64,000 nt of DNA, taken from positions 11,883,001 through 11,947,000 of the forward strand of contig CATNEN010000038.1 in assembly GCA_950097015.1 (NCBI GenBank), in the 5' to 3' direction. The notes below the pieces were generated by a model, which saw only the letters and a program-made list of their open reading frames with translations, ran no database searches and was not told the DNA's origin. Below, one piece after another: positions 1-9,800 of the stretch. The position numbers were made by a program, and so were the translations under genes. Source of the stretch: Macrostomum hystrix (lineage: Eukaryota; Platyhelminthes; Macrostomidae). How positions within the stretch are numbered: the first letter of the stretch is position 1; the number at the start of each line of letters is the position of its first letter.

Positions 1-194
1 TGCATGAAACAAGTCTCCGACATCATCTTTCGCAGGCTGAGAACAACGGGGTGATTGTTACTTGAGATTCATTCGTTATTTCCCCGCTACTCTGACCTGC
101 TACATTGAAATTTGAAAAAGCACTTATAAATAGTCTAAGACCTGTTATGGATAACTGAAATATCGCTTAGGCCAATTACCAGTTTGGTTAAGAT

Positions 195-418
195 AACTGA
201 CTATCTGTTGGGATATCTGATCTATCTGTTGGGATATCTGATCTATCTGTTGGGATATCTGATCTATCTGTTGGGATATCTGATCTATCTGTTGGGATAT
301 CTGATCTATCTGTTGGGATATCTGATCTATCTGTTGGGATATCTGATCTATCTGTTGGGATATCTGATCTATCTGATCCAGAAGATCTTTTGGGATAACT
401 AACATATCTGTTGGGATA
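195..418. repeat. 21-bp tandem repeat in KPNB1 intron
   Basis: About nine head-to-tail copies of CTGTTGGGATATCTGATCTA plus one T, nearly identical in the centre and degenerating toward 418. More degenerate units continue after the SINE (775-835). Because 21 is a multiple of 3, the array gives open frames on both strands; these are not genes. Confidence 0.95.
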
Positions 419-425
419 TCTAGAA

Positions 426-767
426 AAAGGTTCGGTGGCAGAGCGGTTAACGCTTTTGCCTCTCGCACAACGGTCCCAAAGTTCGATTCCACGGCGAGGC
501 CACATTTATTTGGGGCGCAGTCGCGGAGAGAAGGCTTGGGGGCTTGTCGTGCAATTTACGCCCTTAAGGGTCAACCCCAAGGTACTGGGAAGTGTACACT
601 GCCTGACGATGATAAAGTCAAGGTAGATGTACACACCTGTGTGAGTGTGTGCTCAGGAGTCAGTGAAATGGGCAGAATTGCCTCCTCGCTGGCTTCGGGT
701 CTAGTGTCACCAAATGATGTGCCATTGCCCGCAGCCCTCCTGCAATAATAACAATAATAATATAATT
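426..767 (+). mobile_element. tRNA-derived SINE, family B, copy 1, with target-site duplication
   Basis: The head has a Pol III A-box-like TGGCAGAGCGGTTAACGC and a B box GTTCGATTCC. It is followed by a body shared with five other places in the window and a tail of AATAA/ATA repeats. TCTAGAA occurs on both sides (419-425 and 768-774), as expected of a 7-bp target-site duplication. The element split the 21-bp array. The anticodon region is too degenerate to name the parental tRNA. Confidence 0.85.
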
Positions 768-928
768 TCTAGAAGATCTGTTGGGATAATTGGTAACTAA
801 CATATCTGTTGGGGATAACAAAGACAGTTAAATCATAGTAAATTTCGTTAGAACAGAAGTCAAATAATAACCCAACAGCTTGGGGGCTCGTTAAATCGGT
901 ATTTTAACCGCCAACTTCTCAATCCCAG

Positions 929-3900
929 ATCACATACGAAGCCATGAAAAGCGACGTGGAAGAAGTGGCCCTGCAAGGCATCGAATTCTGGTCAACCGTG
1001 TGCGAGGAAGAAATCGACCTGGCCATAGACGAGCAGGAGAGCGAAGAGAAGGGCCTGCCGCCCACAGTCAGCAGCAAGCACTACGCCAGGGGCGCCCTGC
1101 CCTACCTGCTGCCCATCCTCACCGCCACCCTCACCCGCCAGGAGGAGCAGGACGATGAGGATGACTGGGGACCGTGCAAGGCCGCCACCGTCTGCCTGAT
1201 GCTGTTGGCTCAGTGCGTCGGCGACGCTATTGTCTCTCCTCTGCTGCCATTTGTCACTGAGCACATCCGCTCCCAGGACTGGCGCTTCCGGTGAGCTCAG
1301 TGATCCGTTGTGCTGGTTGGGTTGCTAAGGTTTTCTAGCCAGATCCCGAACTCTCCCAGATCCTCAGGTTAGATCCCGAACAATCCCAGATTCTCAGGTT
1401 AGATCCCGAACAATCCCAGATCCTCAGGTTAGATCCCGAACTCTCCCAGATCCTCAGGTTAGATCCCGAACTCCCTGACATCCTCAGGTTAGATCCCGAA
1501 CTCTCCCAGATCCTCAGGTTAGATCCCGAACAATCCCAGATCCTCAGGTTAGATCCCGAACTCTCCCAGATCCTCAGGTTAGATCCCGAACTCCCTGAGA
1601 TACTCAGGTTAGATCCCGAACTCTCCCAGATCCTCAGGTTAGATCCCAAATTCCTCTTAGATTCTCAGGTTAGATCCCGAACTAGATCCCACATTTCTAG
1701 ATCACTATAGAGTGTCTAGAATAGAATGTTAGTTTTCAGTGCATAATTATAATTCCTGTGTATTACAACTCAGTACTAACAATGACAATTTCGCAGCGAC
1801 GCCGCCGTCATGTCATTCGGCTGCATCCTTGAGGGACCGGACCCCGACAATCTTCGCAATCTCGTTGAAAACGCTCTGCCGGTCATCATTGAACTGCTGC
1901 GCGATCCATCCAACGTGGTTCGCGACACCTCCGCCTGGACGATCGGCCGCGTGCTGGACACCCTGCCAGCTTTGGTGGTGCAGGATAAATTCCTCAGCCC
2001 GCTGCTTCAAGCCCTCGTTGAAGGCCTGGAAGCCGAGCCGCGTGTGGCCGCCAATGTTTGCTGGGCCTTCAGCAGTCTTGCCTCCGCCGCCTACGATCAG
2101 GCAGCCAACCAGGTGAACCTCTACTCTAATCTCCCTGTAAATCCCGAATTTAATCTTCCTTTTGCTCCCTACTCTAGTCTCCCCTCTGGTCCCTACTCTA
2201 ATCTCCCTTTTGATCTCTACTCTAATCTCCCTTTTGATCTCTACTCTAATCTCACTCTCGACCCCTACTCTAATCTCCCTTTCGATCCCTACTCTAATCT
2301 CCCTCTCGATCCCTACTCTAATCTCCCTTTCGATCCCTACTCTAATCTCCCTCTCGATCCCTACTCTAATCTCCCTCTCGATCCCTACTCTAATCTCCCT
2401 TTCGATCCCTACTCTAATCTCCCTCTCGATCCCTACTCTAATCTCCCTTTCGATCCCTACTCTAATCTCCCTCTCGATCCCTACTCTAATCTCCCTCTCG
2501 ATCCCTACTCTAATCTCCCTTTCGATCCCTACTCTAATCTCCCTCTCGATCCCTACTCTAATCTCCCTCTCGATCCCTACTCTAATCTCCCTTTTGATCT
2601 CTACTCTAATCTCACTCTCGACCCCTACTCTAATCTCCCTTTCGATCCCTACTCTAATCTCCCTCTCGATCCCTACTCTAATCTCCCTCTCGATCCCTAC
2701 TCTAATCTCCCTCTCGATCCCTACTCTAATCTCCCTTTCGATCCCTACTCTAATCTCCCTCTCGATCCCTACTCTAATCTCCCTCTCGATCCCTACTCTA
2801 ATCTCCCTTTCGATCCCTACTCTAATCTCCTTCTCGATCCCTACTCTAATCTCCCTTTCGATCCCTACTCTAATCTCCCTCTCGATCCCTACTCTAATCT
2901 CCCTCTCGATCCCTACTCTAATCTCCCTTTCGATCCCTACTCTAATCTCCCTCTCGATCCCTACTCTAATCTCCCTCTCGATCCCTACTCTAATCTCCCT
3001 TTTGATCTCTACTCTAATCTCACTCTCGACCCCTACTCTAATCTCCCTTTCGATCCCTACTCTAATCTCCCTCTCGATCCCTACTCTAATCTCCCTCTCG
3101 ATCCCTACTCTAATCTCCCTCTCGATCCCTACTCTAATCTCCCTTTCGATCCCTACTCTAATCTCCCTCTCGATCTCTACTCTAATCTCCCTTTCGATCC
3201 CTACTCTAATCTCCCTCTCGATCCCTACTCTAATCTCCCTCTCGATCCCTACTCTAATCTCACTTTTGATCTCTACTTCTAATCTCCCTCTCGATCCCTA
3301 CTCTAATCTCCCTTTCGATCCCTACTCTAGTCTCCCTTTCGATCCCTACTCTAATCTCCCTCTCGATCCCTACTCTAATCTCCCTTTCGATCCCTACTCT
3401 AATCTCCCTCTCGATCCCTACTCTAATCTCCCTCTCGATCCCTACTCTAATCTCACTTTTGATCTCTACTTCTAATCTCCCTCTCGATCCCTACTCTAGT
3501 CTCCCTTTCGATCCCTACTCTAATCTCCCTCTCGATCCCTACTCTAATCTCCCTTTCAATCCCTACTCTAATCTCCCTTTTGATCTCTACTCTTATCTCC
3601 CTTTCGATCCCTACTCTAATCTCCCTTTCAATCCCTACTCTAATCTCACCGTATATCCCTAATCGAATCTTTCTTAAATCCCTACTATTATCTCCCTTAA
3701 ATCTCTAATCTTATCTCCCTTAAATCCCTACCCTAATCCCCCTGTCTCCATACTCTACTCTCCCCATAAATCCTAATCTCCATCTCGTCCAACCCCAGGC
3801 CGGCCTGTCGGACCGTGACAACCGCGCAGCCCCGGTGGAGACCTACTGCCTCAGCGGCTTCTTTGAGCCGATCGTTGGCAAACTGCTGGAGACCACCGAC

Positions 3901-6628
3901 CGGCAGGAAGCCGGGCAGCACAACCTGCGCAATGCTGCCTACCATGCGCTGATGGAGATGCTGAAGCACTCGCCTAGGGACTGCTATGCCACCTTGCAGA
4001 AAACCACGCTTATTGTTATGCAACGGCTAAAGACAATTCAGGTAAATATTGCGTAAAGAATTATGTAAATTTGCGGAGACTCAAAGAAGTGCCCCAGATT
4101 TTATGAGCGTTTGCAAACTGCGGTGCATGAAACCCGTCTCCAAAATTACTAAATAAAGCAATGACAGGCTGAGAACTACGGAGTAACTGTCACCTTGAGA
4201 TTCATTCGTTATTTCTCCGCTACTCTGACCTGCTACATTAGTCTTAGAAAAAAGGTACAACACGTTAGAGAACCACTTAAATATCTCATCAGTTGGGCTA
4301 TTGCCGAATTAGTTGGGATAACTAGCAGATCTCCCAATAATTATCCTACGAAATTGCCGTGATTCGAGCTAATTTGCACATAGCCTACTGTAAAGTAGCA
4401 ATAATAGTTTGACATTTTGGTCACTTGAATTCTACTGTAAGTAGTAATCATTATGCCTTGTTTCGCAGGAGGTGTCTGACAGACTCCAGACTTCGCACGA
4501 TCGGGCCCAGCTGAATGAACTGCAGAGCATGCTGTGCGCCACACTGCAGTCTGTGCTGCATAAAATCGATCGCGCAGACGCACCTAACATTGCTGACGCT
4601 GTCATGGAACTCCTGCTGCGCATGCTAACCCAGCAGCAGATTCAGCAGCAGCAGCAGCCGACAGACGATGACTCTGAACAGCAAAGCGGCGTGCAGGAGG
4701 ATGCCCTTCTGGCCATGGCCGCTCTGGTTGACTGCCTCGGCGAGGACTTTGCCAAGTACATGCACGTGTTCAAGCCAGTGCTCATGACTTGCCTGCGCTC
4801 AGTCACTGACACCCAGGTCTGTGTCACTGCTGATCACTGCTTCTATCCTGTGAATACAGGATTTTATCCTGTGAATACAGGATTCTATCCTGTGAATACA
4901 GGATTCTATCCTGTGAATACAGGATTCTATCCTGTGAATACAGGATTCTATCCTGTGAATACAGGATTCTATCCTGTGAATACAGGATTCTATCCTGTGA
5001 ATACAGGATTCTATCCTGTGAATACAGGATTCTATCCTGTGAATACAGGATTCTATCCTGTGAATACAGGATTCTATCCTGTGAATACAGGATTCTATCC
5101 TGTGAATACAGGTTTCTATCCTGTGATTACAAGATTATTCTATCCTGTGAATACAGGATTCTATCCTGTGAATACAGGATTCTATCCTGTGAATACAGGA
5201 TTCTATCCTGTGATTACAAGATTATTCTATCCTGTGAATACAGGGTTCTATCCTGTGAATGCAGGATTATTCAATCCTGTGAATGCAATCAATATGAACT
5301 CAATCGATCTCACAGGTATGCTCCAACGCTGTCGGCCTTCTTGGCGATCTGTGCCGCGCCCTCGGCGAGCGCATGGCTCCCTACACCGACGAGATCTTTG
5401 TCATCCTGGTGGAGCTGCTCAGCTCGCAGGCCGTTGATCAGAGCATTAAGCCTAGCGTCATCAGCGCCTTCTCCGACTTCTCCCTTGCTCTGGGGCCGGG
5501 CTTCTTTAAGTACCTGGAAATTGTCATCCACACCCTGCAGCAGGCCAGCCAGGCCCAGGTGGACGTCAGCAATCCCGACCAGGTGGACTACCTGAACGAA
5601 CTGCGCGAGGCCTGCCTAGAGGCCTACACTGGCATTGTTCAGGGCCTGAAGGGCAACGGTCCGACTCCGCATACTCAGGAGCTGCAATCTATTCAGCCAG
5701 CCGTGCAGCCAATGCTGGCCTTCATAGCTTTGGTGGCCAGGGACCCAGTCTCCACTGATGAGGTTCTCGGCTGCGGCTGCGGCCTGCTCGGGTGAGTAAA
5801 TGCTCCGAGTTTTCTACCTAATCTTGCCTGACCTGGCCTGATTTTATATAACTAGCCGAACCCATCCTGACCCACAACCTCCCTTATATTGACCCAACCT
5901 GACCCACAATCTACCTGATCTTGTGCCAACCTGACCCACAACCTCCCTTATATTGACCCATCCTGACCCACAACCTCCCTTATATTGATCCATCCTGACC
6001 CACAACCTCCCTTATAGTGACCCATCCTGACCCACAACCTCCCTTATATTGACCCAACCTGGCCCACAACCTCCCTTATATTGACCCATCCTGACCCACA
6101 ACCTCCCTTATATTGACCCAACCTGGCCCACAACCTCCCTTATATTGACCCATCCTGACCCAAAACCTCCCTTATATTGACCCAACCTGGCCCACATTCT
6201 ACCTGATCTTGACAAAACCTGACCGACAACCTCCCTTATATTGACCCAACCTGGCCCACATTCTACCTGATCTTGAGCCAACCTGACCCACAACCTCCCT
6301 TATATTGACCCAACCTGGCCCACATTCTACCTGATCTTGAGCCAACCTGACCCACAACCTCCCTTATATTGACCCAACCTGACCCACAATCAAATTTTAC
6401 CTGACCCAATCTGACCTTACCTGACCCACCTGACCATACGGAACCGACTCTGCCACCCACAGCGACCTGGTGACAGCTTACGGAGCGGATCTTCTGCCCA
6501 TGGTTAGCGATGAGGTATTCAGCGGCCTGCTGCAGCGTTGCCGACGCAGCAAGGTGTCGAAGGCCAAGACCCTCGCCGTCTGGACCACCAAGGAGATTCG
6601 CAAGCTGAAGAATCTGCAGACAGCCTAA
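929..6628 (+). CDS. KPNB1: Importin subunit beta-1 (karyopherin beta-1), six 3' coding exons; 5' part lies outside the window
   Basis: Exons: 929-1290, 1797-2112, 3799-4041, 4469-4816, 5316-5791, 6463-6628 (stop TAA 6626-6628). Every junction is GT-AG and the frame stays open: 637 codons, about three quarters of the family's usual ~876 residues. The protein is an all-HEAT-repeat nuclear import receptor that carries importin-alpha/NLS cargo through the pore and releases it on RanGTP. Seen directly: [16 protein letters not shown], the acidic loop [14 protein letters not shown] (in the family this loop in HEAT 8 contacts the IBB domain), [77 protein letters not shown], and a C-terminus with [18 protein letters not shown]. 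The ATG at 944 is internal, not a start: the exon opens 15 nt earlier in frame at an acceptor. Five introns are complete in the window and four carry a tandem array. A polyglutamine run interrupts the fourth exon at about 4635-4660. Confidence 0.96.
1336..1692. repeat. 30-bp tandem repeat in KPNB1 intron
   Basis: About twelve copies of a 30-bp unit with the core CAGATCCTCAGGTTAGATCC. The variable segment alternates between CGAACTCTCC and CGAACAATCC, and two units carry CTCCCTGA. It lies between exons 929-1290 and 1797-2112. Confidence 0.95.
2170..3662. repeat. 24-bp tandem repeat, ~60 copies, in KPNB1 intron
   Basis: The unit core is CGATCCCTACTCTAATCTCC preceded by CTCT or TTTC. A marked variant unit (TTTTGATCTC followed by CTCACTCTCGACCCC) recurs at about 2251, 2611 and 3020, spacings of 360 and 408 bp (15 and 17 units), so there is higher-order structure. 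Period 24 keeps frames open: exon 1797-2112 reads through its donor into the array without a stop until about 3280. Confidence 0.96.
4100..4340 (+). repeat. Diverged copy of the window-start intron sequence inside a later KPNB1 intron
   Basis: The segment containing GAGATTCATTCGTTATTTC and TCTGACCTGCTACATT matches 60-110 of the window. It runs on into single, unexpanded versions of the TTGGGATAACT-type unit (about 4290-4335). It is the only complete KPNB1 intron in the window without a tandem array. Confidence 0.75.
4846..5292. repeat. 21-bp tandem repeat with hairpin-forming units in KPNB1 intron
   Basis: About twenty copies of ATCCTGTGAATACAGGATTC plus T. Each unit contains the perfect inverted repeat TCCTGT-GAAT-ACAGGA. 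Three units are longer, with ATTACAAGATTATTC. The frame of exon 4469-4816 stays open through the whole intron, but the 499-nt intron shifts frame relative to exon 5316-5791, so the spliced form is the coding one. Confidence 0.94.
5850..6435. repeat. 32-bp tandem repeat in KPNB1 last intron
   Basis: About seventeen copies of a 32-bp unit with the core TGACCCACAACCTCCCTTAT. A longer variant carrying ATTCTACCTGATCTTGA appears three times in the 3' half. The period is not a multiple of 3, so no long frame results. Confidence 0.94.
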
Positions 6629-7149
6629 CCAGTCAAATTAAGCAAGTCTTCTCGGCCCTTTGCTGATCGCTTTCTAATGGAAAATCACACTAATAGAAAT
6701 CATTATGCACTAACCTTAAAAATAGGCGAATATTTTTTGCGTCTTTATTAACGATAATTCCGCATAGGTTAAAAAGCTGCTCAGTTCTCAAAGCATTCTC
6801 GCTGAATTGAACCAGTCTTCTAACACCCTTCTGTCTTGTCCATTGATTGAATTGAATGATTGATTTTTTATTGATTCTTTCTTTAATGTCTGTTTGCCTG
6901 CCAGCCTGTCTGTCTCTTTGTTTGTCTGCATTTATTATGAAATGATAGATACTGTCGTGCATAGGGTATTTTCTTCTTATTTCTCACCGAATGTGCGCCA
7001 GTCACTGTGTTTGTTTCTTTATCCTTCTTCCAACTGTGAGTGCTGCTCTGCTAGTGTGCCATTCTGCTTCCCCTGAAGTTCCGCTGTACTTCCTCCGTGT
7101 GTGTTCTGTTTCAGTACGGTCGTAATTTGCTGTTTTCTTTGAAATCTCT
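6629..7149 (+). other. KPNB1 3' flank, no gene seen
   Basis: This is AT-rich sequence after the stop codon, presumably including the 3' UTR. I see no clear AATAAA. Small ORFs here lack coding character. Confidence 0.5.
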
Positions 7150-8172
7150 CTTTTTTACCGGAAATTGTCTCTCACTCCCCGAGAATCGTCTTATCACCCC
7201 TGAGAATCGTCTCTAATTCCCTGAGAGTCGTCAATCATCCATGAGAATCGTCTCTCGCCCCCCTGAGAATCGTCTCTCACCCCTGAGAATCGTCTCTAAT
7301 TCCCTGAGAGTCGTCAATCATCCATGAGAATCGTCTCTCGCCCCCCTGAGAATCGTCTCTCACCCCTGAGAATCGTCTCTCACCCCCTGAGAATCGTCTC
7401 TCACCCCTGAGAATTGTCTCTAGCCTATGAGAATCGTCTCTCACCCCCTGAGAATCATCTCTAGCCCATGAGAATCGTCTCTCACCCCTGAGAATTCTCT
7501 CTAGCCTATGAGAATCGTCTCTCACCCCCTGAGAATCGTCTCTCACCCCTGAGAATCGTCTCTCACCCCCTGAGAATCGTCTCTCACCCTCAGAGAATCG
7601 TCTCTAGCCTATGAGAATCGTCTCTCATCCCCTGAGAATCGTCTCTCACCCCCTGAGAATCGTCTCTAGCCCATGAGAATCGTCTCTCACTCCCTGAGAA
7701 TCGTCTCTCACCCCCTGAGAATCGTCTCTCACCCCTGAGAATCGTCTCTCACCCCCTGAGAATCGTCTCTCACCCCCTGAGAATCGTCTCTCACCCCCTG
7801 AGGATTGTCTCTCACCCCTGAGAATCGTCTCTCACCCCTGAGAATCGTCTCTCACCCCTGAGAATCGTCTCTCACCCCTGAGAATCGTCTCTCATCCCCT
7901 GAGAATCGTCTCTCACCCCCTGAGAATCGTCTCTAGCCCATGAGAATCGTCTCTCACTCCCTGAGAATCGTCTCTCACCCCCTGAGAATCGTCTCTCACC
8001 CCTGAGAATCGTCTCTCACCCCCTGAGAATCGTCTCTCACCCCCTGAGAATCGTCTCTCACCCCCTGAGGATTGTCTCTCACCCCTGAGAATCGTCTCTC
8101 ACCCCTGAGAATCGTCTCTCACCCCTGAGAATCGTCTCTCACCCCCTGAGAATCGTCTCTCACCCCCTGAGA
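7150..8172. repeat. 20/21-bp tandem repeat, ~48 copies
   Basis: The unit is TGAGAATCGTCTCTCACCCC with or without one C, with variant units TCTAGCCCATGAGAATCG and TCTAATTCCCTGAGAGTCG. A block of about 270 bp starting near 7622 is repeated from about 7892, so recent amplification involved groups of units. It lies just downstream of KPNB1. Confidence 0.96.
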
Positions 8173-8756
8173 TAGACGATAAAAGTTGGCGAATATTTTC
8201 TGGGACTTCGAGGTTGACTAAAGCCAGTTGTAAAATGACCGCAAGCTGCTATTTAATTCCTGCAATTCTGTTCTCGAACTCATGATCGCATGCGCTGGAA
8301 TATTTATTTTTTGTATTGCACCTGATCGTTTGTGTGTCGAGTTTTTTAAATCCCCTAGTTAATAATAATATTTTTCTTTTTTCTTAACCTTAACCTGATA
8401 ATGTAACGCATAGTGTATTTTGCTATTTTTTCGTTACTCTGCAACAGCAAGCTATCGCCAAACCAGAATACATTGGTTCTATTTAAAATACCCCAGCTTA
8501 GTAACAATAATTCTATTTGCTTCAGCTATATCTCGAACTTCTCAACAAATTATTGGCTACTTATCCGAGTCTGAATAATATAGTCGCAAACGAGCGACCT
8601 ATGTCGCCCCAGTCCCAACCAAGCAACATCTCGTCATTTCCTGCTGATTGAAGATCTCCTTCGATTCGATCATTTATTTGTTTGTCACGCGATTCTTCAA
8701 CTTAGTCATTTTTTATTTTAGCGGTGGAATAATTTTTGTCACCTGCATACATGTTG
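8173..8756. other. Unique AT-rich intergenic sequence
   Basis: No conserved coding segment, tRNA-like box or repeat was found between the two minisatellites. Confidence 0.5.
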
Positions 8757-9214
8757 GAACATCTAGCCACAATCCCCGACACATTCCACTCACATCTAGC
8801 CACAATCCCCGACACATTCCACTCACATCTAGCCACAATCCCGACACATTCCACTCACATCTAGCCACAATCCCCGACACATTCCACTCACATCTAGCCA
8901 CAATCCCGACACATTCGACTCACATCTAGCCACAATCCCCGACACATTCCACTCACATCTAGCCACAATCCCCGACACATTCCACTCACATCTAGCCACA
9001 ATCCCCGACACATTCCACTCACATCTAGCCACAATCCCCGACACATTCCACTCACATCTAGCCACAATCCCCGACACATTCCACTCACATTTAGCCACAA
9101 TCCCTGATACATTCCACTCACATCTAGCCACAATCCCCGACACATTCCACTCACATCTAGCCACAATCCCCGACACATTCCACTCACATCTAGCCACAAT
9201 CCTCACACATTCTA
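8757..9214. repeat. 33-bp tandem repeat, ~14 copies
   Basis: The unit joins ACATCTAGCCACAATCCCCG to ACACATTCCACTC. Three units near 8840-8910 lack one C. ORFs reading CEWNVSGIVAR repeats are by-products of the 33-bp period. Confidence 0.96.
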
Positions 9215-9550
9215 CTCAACATAACCAATCTAGCCACAACCCATAGCAAGTCACTACATCTAGCCACAACCCATAACAAATCACTACATCTAGCAACAAC
9301 CCATAACAAGTCACTACATCTAGCCACAACCCATAACAAATCACTACATCTAGCTACAACCCATAACAAATCACTACATCTAGCCACAACCCATAACAAA
9401 TCACTACATCTAGCCACAACCCATAACAAGTCACTACATCTAGCCACAACCCATAACAAGTCACTACATCTAGCCACAACCCATAACAAATCACTACATC
9501 TAGCTACAACCTATAACAAATCACTACATCTAGCCACAACCCATAACAGA
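9215..9550. repeat. 30-bp tandem repeat, ~11 copies, abutting the 33-bp array
   Basis: The unit joins ACATCTAGCCACAACCCATA to ACAAATCACT (or ACAAGTCACT). Its first 14 bases equal those of the adjoining 33-bp unit, so the two arrays likely grew from one ancestor unit. Confidence 0.95.
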
Positions 9551-9800
9551 CAAAATTGGTACTGATAGGCTGACAGGCAGTATTTTAGTAGGCTTGCAGG
9601 ATCAAATGTTTGTCTGAGAATATTTTTGTGACACAGAATTCCAAAAGTAATAAGTATAAAATAATAATAAATATACTGAAATCATAAAATATTTGAGCCA
9701 GCTGTTTCCATTGTGAATAGTTTAGCCAATGTCATCTATGCCAGTAATCAGCACTGCTTAAATTCCAGCCAAATAACAAATTACGAGCGCATATGTAGTT

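Larger units (their letters stand above)
1..928 (+). other. Intron upstream of the first visible KPNB1 exon
   Basis: This is non-coding and ends in a polypyrimidine tract and AG at 927-928. Its first ~125 bases resemble 4118-4245 in a later intron of the same gene. The rest holds a 21-bp array and an inserted SINE, listed separately. The exon upstream of it is outside the window. Confidence 0.8.

Noticed and set aside
430-505. Functional tRNA gene (Ser/Leu-like)
   Set aside because: It is the head of a dispersed SINE with target-site duplication; the anticodon arm does not fold properly.
944-1294. ATG at 944 as the start of a short gene
   Set aside because: The frame extends upstream to an acceptor at 927-928, and the protein aligns with the middle of importin beta-1.
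1810-3282. 490-aa ORF with LPLDPYSN repeats as a repeat-protein gene
   Set aside because: It starts inside an importin exon and runs into a 24-bp intronic array through a clear GT donor; the true next exon begins at 3799.
2162-3475. 437-aa IPTLISLS repeat ORF
   Set aside because: It is another frame of the same 24-bp array, open only because the period is a multiple of 3.
8829-9489. CEWNVSGIVAR and LLWVVARCSD repeat ORFs
   Set aside because: They are translations of 33-bp and 30-bp minisatellites, with no start context, domain or splice support.
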